DNA from: Acidobacteriota bacterium
GTDB taxonomy: Bacteria > Acidobacteriota > Terriglobia > Terriglobales > Acidobacteriaceae
Reading direction: 5' to 3'
Assembly (NCBI GenBank): GCA_018268775.1
Contig: JAFDVV010000008.1
Coordinates: forward strand, 58,460-122,459
DNA length: 64,000 bases
The notes below the pieces were generated by a model. It saw only the letters and a program-made list of their open reading frames with translations. It was not told the DNA's origin and did no database searches. Of the stretch, positions 9,080 through 17,996 are shown in pieces. The translations under genes were made by a program, and so were the position numbers. Position 1 is the stretch's first letter, and each line of letters begins with the position of its first letter.

Positions 9080-9177
9080 CGTCATTCTGAGGCGTAGCCG
9101 AAGAATCCCTGTAGTTTCATCTTCTGATGCGGCACGGAGAAAATGCTGAGATTCTTCGGCTACGCCTCAGAATGACG
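9080..9177. repeat. 28-bp perfect inverted repeat with 42-nt spacer
   Basis: Arms 9080-9107 and 9150-9177 are exact reverse complements (outer CGTCATTCTGAGG, inner GTAGCCGAAGAATC). They resemble two head-to-head partial family A units (GTCATTC at the outside). Located downstream of the sheath gene. Confidence 0.85.
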
Positions 9178-9205
9178 GTTCATAGTTGTTCCATTCAGAC
9201 AGCGC

Positions 9206-9364
9206 GGAAATGAGCCAAAGGCCCGTATTACCCTGGCCTGGGGCGCAGCCCAAGGTAGAACGCCCAAGGGCCAACGGCCCGCCACATACCAGCCCAGGCC
9301 GAAGGCCTGGGTAGAACGCCCCCAAACGATCGGAGCGCTGAAGGCGCGACACAAAACCCGGCTC
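9206..9364. repeat. Family B intergenic repeat, copy 2 (longest)
   Basis: Two GGGCC/GGCCC-type modules, then hairpin CCCAGGCC-GAA-GGCCTGGG at 9293-9311, GTAGAACGCCC, AACGATCGGAGCG and the constant tail CTGAAGGCGCGACACAAAAC. With the inverted repeat at 9080-9177 it fills the 406-base gap between the sheath gene and iscS; no gene is seen there. Confidence 0.8.
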
Positions 9365-9377
9365 TACCTCTACAACC

Positions 9378-10652
<1,275 letters not shown>

Positions 10653-10721
10653 GCTCTTGTCTCCAGACTTCAAAAAATTTATCGCGCCGGACAAAAGCCG
10701 CCGGCTGGCTGTATCTCTTTG

Positions 10722-11186
10722 CTAAAGAGCGATCGTGACCAGGCCACCGCCCACCGTCGCACCGCGCGAAGGCGCGCTCTCGGTAGACTCCACCAGATCC
10801 GAAATATGAATTCCGCTCAGCAGCTCTTTGATGCTGTCGTTTACCTTGCGCAACGGTTCTTTGATGGTGCAGGTGCTCGTCAGGTCGCAGGCTCCGTGGA
10901 TCGTAATGCAACTGGTGATGAACAGCGGCCCATCGATGGCGCGAATCACCTCGAAGGCCGAGATATCCCTGGCAGACCTCGCCAGCGCATAGCCGCCATT
11001 CGTCCCCGCATGAGAGACCAGGATGCCCGCCTTGGCCAGCGTCTGAAGTATCTTGGCCAGCAACTGCTGCGGAATATGGTAGGCCTCGGCGATGTCCTTG
11101 GCGCTGTGCGCGGAGTCGCCCGCCTGCTCGGCCAGGTACTTCAGGGCCATCAACCCATAGTCGGCTTTTTTGGTGAGCCTCAGCAT
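10722..11186 (-). CDS. iscR: Rrf2-family Fe-S regulator IscR
   Basis: Winged-helix regulator that senses Fe-S status through a [2Fe-2S] cluster and represses isc genes when loaded. The 154 residues start with the Rrf2 helix-turn-helix (MLRLTKKADYGLMALKYLA; HIPQQLLAKILQTLAKAGI). Three cysteines, 93, 100 and 106 (C-x6-C-x5-C), match the cluster-binding loop of IscR-type proteins; E. coli IscR has C-x5-C-x5-C, so the first spacing is one longer. Position directly before iscS is diagnostic. A palindrome resembling an IscR type 1 site lies about 40 bases upstream (11227-11249), consistent with autoregulation (inferred). Confidence 0.93.
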   Translation of the reverse strand: MLRLTKKADYGLMALKYLAEQAGDSAHSAKDIAEAYHIPQQLLAKILQTLAKAGILVSHAGTNGGYALARSARDISAFEVIRAIDGPLFITSCITIHGACDLTSTCTIKEPLRKVNDSIKELLSGIHISDLVESTESAPSRGATVGGGLVTIAL

Positions 11187-11226
11187 CTGCGTCGCAAACT
11201 CCGCCCCGCAAATACCCTGCGGGGCT

Positions 11227-11249
11227 ATACGGACAATTTCAGTCCTTAT
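11227..11249. promoter_or_regulatory. Predicted IscR operator upstream of iscR-iscS
   Basis: 23-bp palindrome ATACGGAC-N7-GTCCTTAT. On the iscR strand its core reads GACT-GAAAT-TGTC, differing by one base from the E. coli IscR type 1 core GACT-RWWWY-AGTC, with ATA and TAT at the edges. It overlaps a possible -10 element (TATAGC on the minus strand). Function is inferred from position and similarity. Confidence 0.6.
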
Positions 11250-11327
11250 TCAGTGTAAGTCCGCGCAGGCGGCGCTGCAAGCGGATACCGGCCAATCCCC
11301 TGCATGGAAATTGCCTCCCCGCCGGGG

Positions 11328-11356
11328 TTGACAAGCGGCATGGGCGCGGGCAGAAT
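11328..11356 (+). promoter_or_regulatory. Possible promoter for the small CxxC gene
   Basis: Perfect -35 TTGACA at 11328-11333, then 17 bases and a weak -10 CAGAAT at 11351-11356. The predicted start site is about 25 bases before the ATG at 11387. Confidence 0.35.
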
Positions 11357-11386
11357 CCATACCAATCCGACCTGTTCTCCCCACTC

Positions 11387-11545
11387 ATGACCGCCCACTG
11401 CAAACACCCCATCGTTAAGATCGTCTCCCGCGACGAGGACGCCGAGTTTGTCGAATGCCAGAGCTGCGGCGAGATCTTCGACTCCGCCGAGTTCAGCGAC
11501 ATCGCCATCGAAGAAGAGACCGAGGAAGAAGAGGCAGGCAAATAG
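11387..11545 (+). CDS. Small CxxC protein with acidic tail, function unknown
   Basis: A 52-residue ORF. It has Cys5 and His6 near the N-terminus (MTAHCKHP) and a C-x-x-C pair (VECQSCGE) about 20 residues later, which together could make a one-zinc ribbon. The last 20 residues are almost all acidic (EEETEEEEAG). No Shine-Dalgarno is evident, but a TTGACA-type promoter lies just upstream. The codon pattern (GC at third positions) and clear domain design make a real gene likely. It is divergent from iscR. No function is proposed. Confidence 0.6.
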   Translation: MTAHCKHPIVKIVSRDEDAEFVECQSCGEIFDSAEFSDIAIEEETEEEEAGK

Positions 11546-11631
11546 CCTGAACCCGCCGTCTCACGATTCAGCCGATCATCCAGCGCTGTTTCCATCAAGG
11601 TTTGTCTCTAGATGTTTCCCGGGCTTTTCTA

Positions 11632-11700
11632 TGGCTGTTTCCCTGAAGGCGTAAGGGAATCGGAACCGAGGGCCAAAGGCGCGACACAAGTGCCGATCGA
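11632..11700. repeat. Family B intergenic repeat, partial copy
   Basis: GGCTGTTTCCCTGAAGGCG, GAGGGCCAAAGGC and the tail GGCGCGACACAAGTGCCG. The middle hairpins are missing. The element at 32241-32385 begins with the same GACTGTTTCCC module. Confidence 0.6.
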
Positions 11701-11718
11701 GACACCGCTCTAAGCCCC

Positions 11719-13080
11719 TCAAGAGATCGCGGCGGTGGTCGCCTCGTCGAGCCGCTGCCAAATCCGGTCGAGCCACGTCAGGTGCTCAGGCTTCATCATC
11801 ACCGAACGCAGACAGGTCACGTTGCCGCTCGGGTACCCCGGGAACGTCTCCGGCGAAAAAAAACGTAGCGGTAGAGCGGCCAGGGCAAGGTGCAGGTCAA
11901 GACGCCCCGCACACTCGAAGACGCGCTTTGCAAGCTCCGACGAAGCCTCCGGTGTCCGCTCCTTACTGCGCACCGCGTAAAAGACGATATCCAACTGCGG
12001 CGCAGCGACCGGAGCGATGAACCGCGGATCGGAGGCGATGCGGCGATGGAACGCAATGGCCGCCTCCCGCCCCTTGCCGATGCCCCGCGCGAACTCGCCA
12101 TCGCGCGAGTACGGCAGAAGCCGCTGCGTGGCCCAGAGCGCAACGGCTGAGGCCCCGGCGCGCGAACACTCCAGCGATATCTCGCCCAGGTGAAGCTCCC
12201 CCGAGGTGAAGTACGTATACGGCGAGCCGTGCTTATAAAACCTGCCCACCGCCGGGTCGCGAAAGAGCACTGCCCCGCAACCATAGGGCTGAAGACCGTG
12301 TTTGTGCGGATCCACCACAATCGAGTCCGCCTGCGCAACGGCGTCGAAGGCGGCGCGCGCTTCGCTACCAAGGTTCCCGGCGAGTGTAAAGTAGCCTCCA
12401 TACGCCGCGTCCACGTGGATGCGGAAGCCGTGCTTCTTCTGCAACGCAAGAATCTCCGGCAGCGGATCGACCGCGCCGATTGCCGTCGTTCCCAGCGTCA
12501 CGACGACCGTACCGATATCGCCGGCTTCGAGCGCACACTCAAGCGCGGCGAGGTCCATGCGGCCTGTCCGGTCCGAAGCGACCTCGACAAATGGAAGCCG
12601 CAAGACCCCGCTGATGCGGCTATGCGTATAGTGCGCCTGGTCCGACGCGGCGATTGCGCAGCCCGGAAGAAGCTGTCCCGATATCCAGAGCGCCTCAAGA
12701 TTGGCGAAGGTACCGCCCGAGGTGAGGTGGCCAAGATGCTGCGGCAGGCCGAACATCTTTGCCAGTTCCGCCACGGCTTCCATCTCCATCGCGGAACTGG
12801 CGCGTCCGCCGTCGAGCGCGTGGTTGTTGGGATTGACCGACATCGCCAGCGCGTAAGCGGCACGGGCGACAGGGTGCGGCGGCTTCAACATCTGCCCCGC
12901 ATACAGCGGATGCCCATAAGGGTAGTTGTCGTGCAGCCGCGTGGCCACCTCGTCGAGAACGTTCGCGGCTTCACTGCCCATCTCGGGCAACGGCGCCGGC
13001 GGTAGTCCGGCAAACCCGGCATCAAGCCGATGCTGCGCCTCTCGAAGCAGCGCGAAAAAATCGTCCTCGGGCTGGTCCAT
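11719..13080 (-). CDS. Group II PLP-dependent amino-acid decarboxylase
   Basis: Decarboxylates an amino acid (substrate not predictable; the family includes aromatic amino acid, glutamate, tyrosine and aspartate decarboxylases). It has the cofactor-stacking region LTSGGTFANLEAL, the Asp-containing motif IHVDAAYGGY and the Schiff-base lysine in VDPHKHGLQPYG. The preferred start at 13080 has AAGG eight bases upstream and yields 453 residues; an ATG at 13107 would overlap the upstream membrane-protein gene by 17 bases. The immediate upstream gene on the same strand (13091-13390) is probably cotranscribed. Confidence 0.88.
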   Translation of the reverse strand: MDQPEDDFFALLREAQHRLDAGFAGLPPAPLPEMGSEAANVLDEVATRLHDNYPYGHPLYAGQMLKPPHPVARAAYALAMSVNPNNHALDGGRASSAMEMEAVAELAKMFGLPQHLGHLTSGGTFANLEALWISGQLLPGCAIAASDQAHYTHSRISGVLRLPFVEVASDRTGRMDLAALECALEAGDIGTVVVTLGTTAIGAVDPLPEILALQKKHGFRIHVDAAYGGYFTLAGNLGSEARAAFDAVAQADSIVVDPHKHGLQPYGCGAVLFRDPAVGRFYKHGSPYTYFTSGELHLGEISLECSRAGASAVALWATQRLLPYSRDGEFARGIGKGREAAIAFHRRIASDPRFIAPVAAPQLDIVFYAVRSKERTPEASSELAKRVFECAGRLDLHLALAALPLRFFSPETFPGYPSGNVTCLRSVMMKPEHLTWLDRIWQRLDEATTAAIS

Positions 13081-13090
13081 CGCGGTCGCC

Positions 13091-13390
13091 TTAGAAGAAG
13101 AGCTCATGCGTGACGAAGCCGAACTTCAGCGCGTAGCCAACGGCAACGGCAAGCAGGAAGCCCGCGACTGTCCAGGGGGTGTCGCATCTACGTTTGCGGA
13201 TCGACTGAATCACTACGATCGCAAGAAAGATCCCGATCGCGAGCAGCAGGCCGTCGGCGACGAAGTACCGCGTCTCCGAAGCGGTAGCTACCAGGCCCCA
13301 GTGAAGATTGAACGGATGCAGGAAGCTGCCGATCGCAAAGACGGCAAGGAAGAGAACGAACTGACCGAAACCAGAGAGAGCTTTCTTCAT
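13091..13390 (-). CDS. Small two-to-three-helix membrane protein, unknown function
   Basis: 99 residues with hydrophobic segments near 8-24 (GQFVLFLAVFAIGSFL), 45-62 (GLLLAIGIFLAIVVIQ) and 73-90 (TVAGFLLAVAVGYALKFG). The basic stretch SIRKRRCD between helices two and three predicts a cytoplasmic loop. AGGA lies upstream of the ATG at 13390. It ends 10 bases before the decarboxylase start, so both are likely one transcript. No family recognised. Confidence 0.7.
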   Translation of the reverse strand: MKKALSGFGQFVLFLAVFAIGSFLHPFNLHWGLVATASETRYFVADGLLLAIGIFLAIVVIQSIRKRRCDTPWTVAGFLLAVAVGYALKFGFVTHELFF

Positions 13391-13424
13391 AAATGTTCCT
13401 GCCCTTTGCCTGAAGGTGCGCCGT

Positions 13425-14336
13425 TCAATTGGCTGCCTGTTTCATCTTATTCCCCGGAAGAACTTTGATCGTCTTCAGCCAGGTCTCCACGAGCGCAGGC
13501 CAGTGAGTGACCGGCAGCGCCGTTGGACGCAGGCCGTAACCATGCCCGCCTTCGGCATAGACGTGCAGCTCCGATGGGACCTTGAGCTGCTTCAGCGCCT
13601 GCTCATACACCAGAACGTTCTCGACATGCACCGGGTCGTCTTCCGCCTGAAGCAGAAAGGTCGGCGGAGTATCGGCCGACGGGTCAATGCCCTTGGCCAA
13701 CTGGGTCAGGGCAGGGGTCTCCGCAAGATACGCGGGATAGATGGCGATAACGAAGTCGGGCCGCGCACTGATTGCTGTCTCAGATGCAGGAGCGCCCGCG
13801 CGGACGTAGCCGGGGTGATTGCCGAGAACGACAACTAAATGGCCACCTGCCGAGAAGCCGAGCACACCGATCCGGTGCGGGTCGAGCTTCCACTCCACCG
13901 CGCGCGAGCGGGTGATCCGCACGGCCTGCTGCGCGTCCTCAAGGTCGGCCGTGTTGTCGGGAAACTTCTTCTCGAAGGGAACGCGATATTTCACCAGCGC
14001 GCAGTTGACGCCAATCGCGTTGAGCCACGTGCACACCTCTGTACCTTCGAGATCGTATGCGAGGATACGATACCCACCACCGGGAAAGACAACGACCGTG
14101 GCTCCGCTATTTTTTGCTGCGGGCGCGGGATAGAAGGCCAGCGTGGGCTTGCCGGTGTTCGTCAGGTGCATCAGCGGCTTGTCCGCAACAAAACGATCGG
14201 TGGGTTTGGTGATGTCCGCCTCTGGGCCTCCCACGTATGGTTCGGGGTTGCCGCCAGGCCAGAGAGGCAGAGTGACCTTCTGCGCCAGAGCGGCCGGCGC
14301 AAGTAGAGCGAGTGAGAGAAGCAGTTGGAGTCGCAC
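13425..14336 (-). CDS. Exported alpha/beta hydrolase (acetyl-esterase-like)
   Basis: Likely an exported carbohydrate esterase or lipase-like hydrolase. Translation starts at GTG 14336 and a signal peptide follows (RLQLLLSLALLAPAALAQ). The core has the oxyanion segment FPGGGY in place of HGGG, the nucleophile elbow GFSAGGH, an acid loop AEDDPV and the catalytic His in GGHGYG. Total length of 303 residues fits the BD-FAE/Axe2-like group of acetyl (xylan) esterases, which often accompany glycoside hydrolases. Exact substrate is unknown. Confidence 0.85.
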   Translation of the reverse strand: MRLQLLLSLALLAPAALAQKVTLPLWPGGNPEPYVGGPEADITKPTDRFVADKPLMHLTNTGKPTLAFYPAPAAKNSGATVVVFPGGGYRILAYDLEGTEVCTWLNAIGVNCALVKYRVPFEKKFPDNTADLEDAQQAVRITRSRAVEWKLDPHRIGVLGFSAGGHLVVVLGNHPGYVRAGAPASETAISARPDFVIAIYPAYLAETPALTQLAKGIDPSADTPPTFLLQAEDDPVHVENVLVYEQALKQLKVPSELHVYAEGGHGYGLRPTALPVTHWPALVETWLKTIKVLPGNKMKQAAN

Positions 14337-14369
14337 GGCAACATAGTAATGCCTCCGCGCCGTTCTCGA

Positions 14370-15998
14370 TTACTGAACCCCTGCCTCAAATACGCGGTAT
14401 CGGCGCTCGAGCTGCCACTGCTCCGTTGCGCGCTCACTCGACTTCAAAAATGCCGCGCACTTTTCAGATGGACTCTCCGCGCCAGGGGCGTCCACCTTGC
14501 AGGCTGGATTCACCGCGCTGAAATCGTCGGGCCGCAACCACAGGCTCACACCGGGCAGAAAGCTGTGCTCGATGGAGGTACGCGCCATGCGCTTCAGGTC
14601 GAGATACGAGAGCCCGAAGTCGAGCGCCGCACGCGTGTACTCATGCGTGATGTCGATACGCGAGACGCCCTCATCATCGGTCGACAACGCAACCGGAACT
14701 CCTGCGGCGCGATAGAGCGGCAGCGGATGCCAGTCCTTCGTTACGCCGAGAATGACGTCGTTCGAGGTGAGATTGATCTCCGTCATAATGTGGCGCGAGG
14801 CCATCTCCTTCAACAGCTCCCTCGAACGCGTCTCATACATCACGTCGACGCCGTGCCCGATCCGCTCCGCATGCCCAAGCTCAACTGCCTCGCGAATGTG
14901 AAAGCGCAGCCCATCGGGAGTAACCAGGCCCGGTGCAAGCTCACCGGCGTGCAGCGAGATGTGGACCTTCGGGTAGACGCTATGCAGATAGTCCAGCATC
15001 AGCATCTGCCGGTGGTACTCCGTCATCGAGAGATACCCGTCCTCGGGCATCACAAAGTTGATGCCCACAACATTGGGGTGTCCTGAATCGAGCTCCGCCT
15101 GAATCACCTCGAAACCCAGTAGCGTCTGCGCGAAGACCTGCTGCGGAGGAAAGCCGCGAAGTATCTGGTAGATGTATCGGACCTTGACCGCGCAGGCCGC
15201 CGCGGCATCCGCCGTTCCACACCTCTCAATCCTGTTGCGTGTGTCCAGCGCCGCGGCAAACTCCTGACGATTGGCCGCAGCGACATCGCGAAGCCCTCCG
15301 GCAAGAAGCTGCTCGCGGAGCTTCGCCAACTCTGCATGGCTTGCGCCGGTAGCGTCCTTGGCAGACGGCGCCGACGGCCATGGGATCGAATAGCCCAGCT
15401 TTGCCGCTGCCGAAAAATCCGGCGTCTCCATCACTTCGAGGTACTGCTCGTTCTGGCCGGCTGCGCGCGATGCCACTTCGTCGAGCCACTCGCCCCGATG
15501 CGACCGGCCAATGGCGGAGTACCGCGAAAACGTCGCGAAGAAGTGGTCATGCCCGCTGACCCCGGCCGAGGGCACGAAGCTGCGCATCGAAAAGTCGTCA
15601 ATCATGGTGTCGTACAGCTTCTGGTCTTTGAGCGCGTCCTCTGCCCGCCGGTTCCCCTCTCCACAGACCGGCTGCGGAGGAATGCTTCGGGTCGTGGCGG
15701 ACGGCTTGAAGAGACTCCGCGTCGCCGGGCTATAGCAGAGCGTGTCCTCGACGGCATCCTGAATGAAGGTCTCCGCATAGATCGCCCCGCTCAGGTGCAT
15801 GTGCAGGTCGCCCCCCTTGGGCATCCCCGTCAAAAACGCCGTGAGATCGAGAGGACTCTTGCGGGCCTCGTCGAACGCGCGTATCGCCCGCTGCTCCGAT
15901 GGCGTGGCGGCAACCCGCGCCTTTACCGCCGGGGCGGCAAAGACAACGGACGGCAGGCAGAGGAAGACGGCGAGCGAGCGCAGCGACAGTCCAGTCAT
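14370..15998 (-). CDS. Exported adenosine-deaminase-like (ADGF-type) amidohydrolase
   Basis: Metal-dependent amidohydrolase-fold protein related to adenosine deaminase and the secreted ADGF/CECR1 group. Start ATG 15998 is preferred over upstream in-frame codons because AGGA lies six bases before it and a signal peptide (LRSLAVFLCLPSVVFAAPA) begins directly. The frame upstream would run into the tRNA gene. Zinc-site motifs are in order: HMHLSG (His66, His68), HAGE (His plus catalytic Glu), HGVD and STDDEG. It is longer (542 residues) than cytosolic Add because of an N-terminal domain. It probably deaminates purine nucleosides outside the cytoplasm for salvage (inferred). Confidence 0.85.
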   Translation of the reverse strand: MTGLSLRSLAVFLCLPSVVFAAPAVKARVAATPSEQRAIRAFDEARKSPLDLTAFLTGMPKGGDLHMHLSGAIYAETFIQDAVEDTLCYSPATRSLFKPSATTRSIPPQPVCGEGNRRAEDALKDQKLYDTMIDDFSMRSFVPSAGVSGHDHFFATFSRYSAIGRSHRGEWLDEVASRAAGQNEQYLEVMETPDFSAAAKLGYSIPWPSAPSAKDATGASHAELAKLREQLLAGGLRDVAAANRQEFAAALDTRNRIERCGTADAAAACAVKVRYIYQILRGFPPQQVFAQTLLGFEVIQAELDSGHPNVVGINFVMPEDGYLSMTEYHRQMLMLDYLHSVYPKVHISLHAGELAPGLVTPDGLRFHIREAVELGHAERIGHGVDVMYETRSRELLKEMASRHIMTEINLTSNDVILGVTKDWHPLPLYRAAGVPVALSTDDEGVSRIDITHEYTRAALDFGLSYLDLKRMARTSIEHSFLPGVSLWLRPDDFSAVNPACKVDAPGAESPSEKCAAFLKSSERATEQWQLERRYRVFEAGVQ

Positions 15999-16214
15999 CG
16001 AACGTCCTTTATCGAGAGAAAGACATAAATGAGACACGAGCAAGAATAACTCGGCCCGTTCGTTTGGAGAGATGGCCTGGTATTGGGTATACTTGTCTTG
16101 CGTTTGAGTTGCTGGCTCCCGCCGGCAGCAGGCTCCCTGAAAAGGCCGATGCGACAGACGTAACGCCCGGGCGTTCTTGGCGAGCCCCGACGAAGCGTTT
16201 TGCTTGAATGCCAA

Positions 16215-16289
16215 GGCCAGATAGCTCAGTGGTAGAGCGCGGCCCTGAAAAGGCCGGCGTCGGCGGTTCGATCCCGTCTCTGGCCACCA
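16215..16289 (+). tRNA. tRNA-Phe (anticodon GAA)
   Basis: 75 nt including an encoded CCA. Acceptor GGCCAGA/TCTGGCC, D stem GCTC/GAGC, anticodon stem CGGCC/GGCCG with loop CTGAAAA (anticodon GAA), T arm GGCGG-TTCGATC-CCGTC. All stems pair, with one G-T in the T stem. A recombinase remnant lies directly downstream. Confidence 0.95.
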
Positions 16290-16321
16290 CCTGCATTACA
16301 CACTTTTTGCCCCTGCTCTAC

Positions 16322-16564
16322 GACCCATCGAAGCTTTGACCACAGGCTCATCGCAGTCCGATCCCCTCCAAAAAGGTCAATATCCCCAGAAACTTCATAA
16401 ACCGGCCCGTTGTCCGTCTCCTTCGGGGTGAGAATCAGTTTCTCAATGTGATTTGCTAGAATCTGCCGCGCCTTAGAAGGGCTCTGCATCGAATGCCGCC
16501 CTGAAATCAAGCGATTTGACGGCGACGAAGTCCCTGATCGCTTTTCGCTCAGGATGAAACTCAC
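16322..16564 (-). pseudogene. C-terminal remnant of a serine recombinase
   Basis: The minus-strand reading contains HIEKLILTPKETDNG and YEVSGDIDLFGGDR, which match the conserved end of large serine recombinases found on integrated elements. The catalytic resolvase domain and the zinc-ribbon/coiled-coil middle are absent. The frame reads on into the tRNA-Phe complement, a usual artefact when an element was inserted beside a tRNA. It is interpreted as a leftover of an excised or decayed element. The rest of 16290-16624 holds nothing else recognisable. Confidence 0.6.
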
Positions 16565-16624
16565 TGTGTCAAAACGAGGTTTCTCTTTTTGACACAGGTT
16601 ATCGATGAGTCCTCAAGTGAGAGT

Positions 16625-17242
16625 TCAATCGTTGTCCGGCTGCCACTGGTACGCGCCGGGCTGTGGCAGGTCGATGTGCGCGAGCACGCGATTCACAAAT
16701 TCGCGCGCCATCTCAGTGGTGCTCTGGGGACGGTTGTAGAGCGTGGGGACAGCCGGAAATATAGTTGCGCCTCCTTCGGCAGCAAGCTGCATGTTGCGCA
16801 GGTGGGTGCGATTGAAGGGAGTCTCACGCACGCACAAAACCAGCGGACGCCGCTCTTTCAGACAGACATCGGCTGCGCGCTGAATGAGATTTGAGGCAAG
16901 GCCGTTGGCGATGCCTGCGAGCGTTCCCATGGAGCAGGGAAGCACGATCATCGCGCTGGTTGGATAGCTCCCGCTGGCGATGTTTGCGCCAATGTCGGAT
17001 TCAATGTGCTGGCGCAGCTTTGCGCAGGGTGCGCCCAGCAGCTTCTCCGCGAGGTCGTTGCGTCCGCTCAGCGACAACTCCTCCGCGAAGACGCGCAGCG
17101 AGTTCTCGGACGCGACGAAGTTGATGTGGGCGACACGACTGTCTGCGGCAAGCGCACGGAGCATCTCGGCGGCATAGATGCTGCCGTTGGCTCCGGTGAC
17201 GGCGAGGGTGATGTTGCGCGAGGCTTGGTGAATTTCAGGCAC
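16625..17242 (-). CDS. ubiX: Flavin prenyltransferase UbiX
   Basis: Attaches a dimethylallyl group to FMN, making the prenylated flavin used by UbiD-type decarboxylases (ubiquinone/menaquinone or aromatic-acid pathways). The 205 residues show the FMN-binding start LAVTGANGSIYA, the SYPTSAMIVLPCSMGTLA segment and the RPLVLCVRETPFN motif that binds the prenyl phosphate. GANGS instead of the usual GASGA is a mild variation. No ubiD homologue is in the window. A family A repeat and an IS110 remnant lie upstream. Confidence 0.93.
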   Translation of the reverse strand: MPEIHQASRNITLAVTGANGSIYAAEMLRALAADSRVAHINFVASENSLRVFAEELSLSGRNDLAEKLLGAPCAKLRQHIESDIGANIASGSYPTSAMIVLPCSMGTLAGIANGLASNLIQRAADVCLKERRPLVLCVRETPFNRTHLRNMQLAAEGGATIFPAVPTLYNRPQSTTEMAREFVNRVLAHIDLPQPGAYQWQPDND

Positions 17243-17284
17243 GATGATGATTATCGCTTAGCGGGATGAGGTTCACCGCCCCAT

Positions 17285-17328
17285 AAAAAGCAGGTCCTTC
17301 GACTCCGCGCTTTGCGCTCCGCTCAGCG
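17285..17328. repeat. Family A intergenic repeat
   Basis: AAAGCAGGTCCTTCGACTC, central GCGC-TTT-GCGC, then TCCGCTCAG; the final GATGACA of the canonical unit is lost. Located between ubiX and the IS110 remnant. Confidence 0.75.
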
Positions 17329-17341
17329 ACTATCTTGCTTG

Positions 17342-17911
17342 TCAAGCGCGTTGTAGTTTTCGGACGTCTTTGGCTTTGGCATTGATGCGGACGAGTAGTT
17401 TGTGGGCGAGTGCGATGCGGATGACTTTGGGAGGTTTGCCTTGTGCGGCGAGCCGGAGGCGGAAGGCGATGAAGTCGGGTTCGTATCGTCCTGCGACGCT
17501 GACGACGAAGAAGAGGATCTCGCGGAGAGCGCTGCGTCCGCCGCGGACGTAGCGCTTTCCCTTGTGGGCGCCGCTGTCGTTGGCCAGCGGAGCCAGTCCG
17601 GCGAGCTTGGAGGCGGTTTTGTTGGGGAGGGTCCCGATCTCGGGCATCTCGGCGATGATGCGCGCGACGGTGCGGTCGGCGACGCCCTTGATGGAGCGGA
17701 AGGCCAGGTCGAGCAGCGCGAGCAGGTCGTCGAAGGTGCTTTGCACGCGGTCCTCGTCGACCAGGCGGCGCTGGTTCAGTTGCGCGGTGCGCAGTTGGGT
17801 GAGCTGGCGCAGGCGGGTGACCAGGTCCAGAGCAAAACACCTCATGAGACGGCGAAATCGGGCTTCACTGAGCTTGGAAAATCGAAAATAACGATTGAAC
17901 CGCGCCATCAC
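17342..17911 (-). pseudogene. Truncated IS110-family transposase (C-terminal part)
   Basis: The 189-residue frame carries the Transposase_20 helix-hairpin-helix domain of IS110-type enzymes (IKGVADRTVARIIAEMP, LAGLAPLANDSGAHKGKR, VRGGRSALREILFF, and the KVIRIALAHKLLVRIN end). The N-terminal RuvC-like DEDD catalytic domain is missing and nothing resembling it lies upstream, so the gene cannot be active. The first 30 residues look like unrelated sequence fused at the breakpoint. It abuts the hscB promoter region, pointing to past rearrangement here. No left end of the element was identified. Confidence 0.8.
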
Positions 17912-17996
17912 TGCACTTTATCGCCATCTCAACTCCATTTGGTTCCTAAGCCCCTCTGCATTTCACCCTCAACCCCACCCCTCTACAATAAAAACG

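Noticed and set aside
16226-16348. Continuation of the recombinase frame into the tRNA complement as a real C-terminus
   Set aside because: The residues ending in DRTADAGLFRAALYH are simply the antisense translation of tRNA-Phe, a known annotation artefact.
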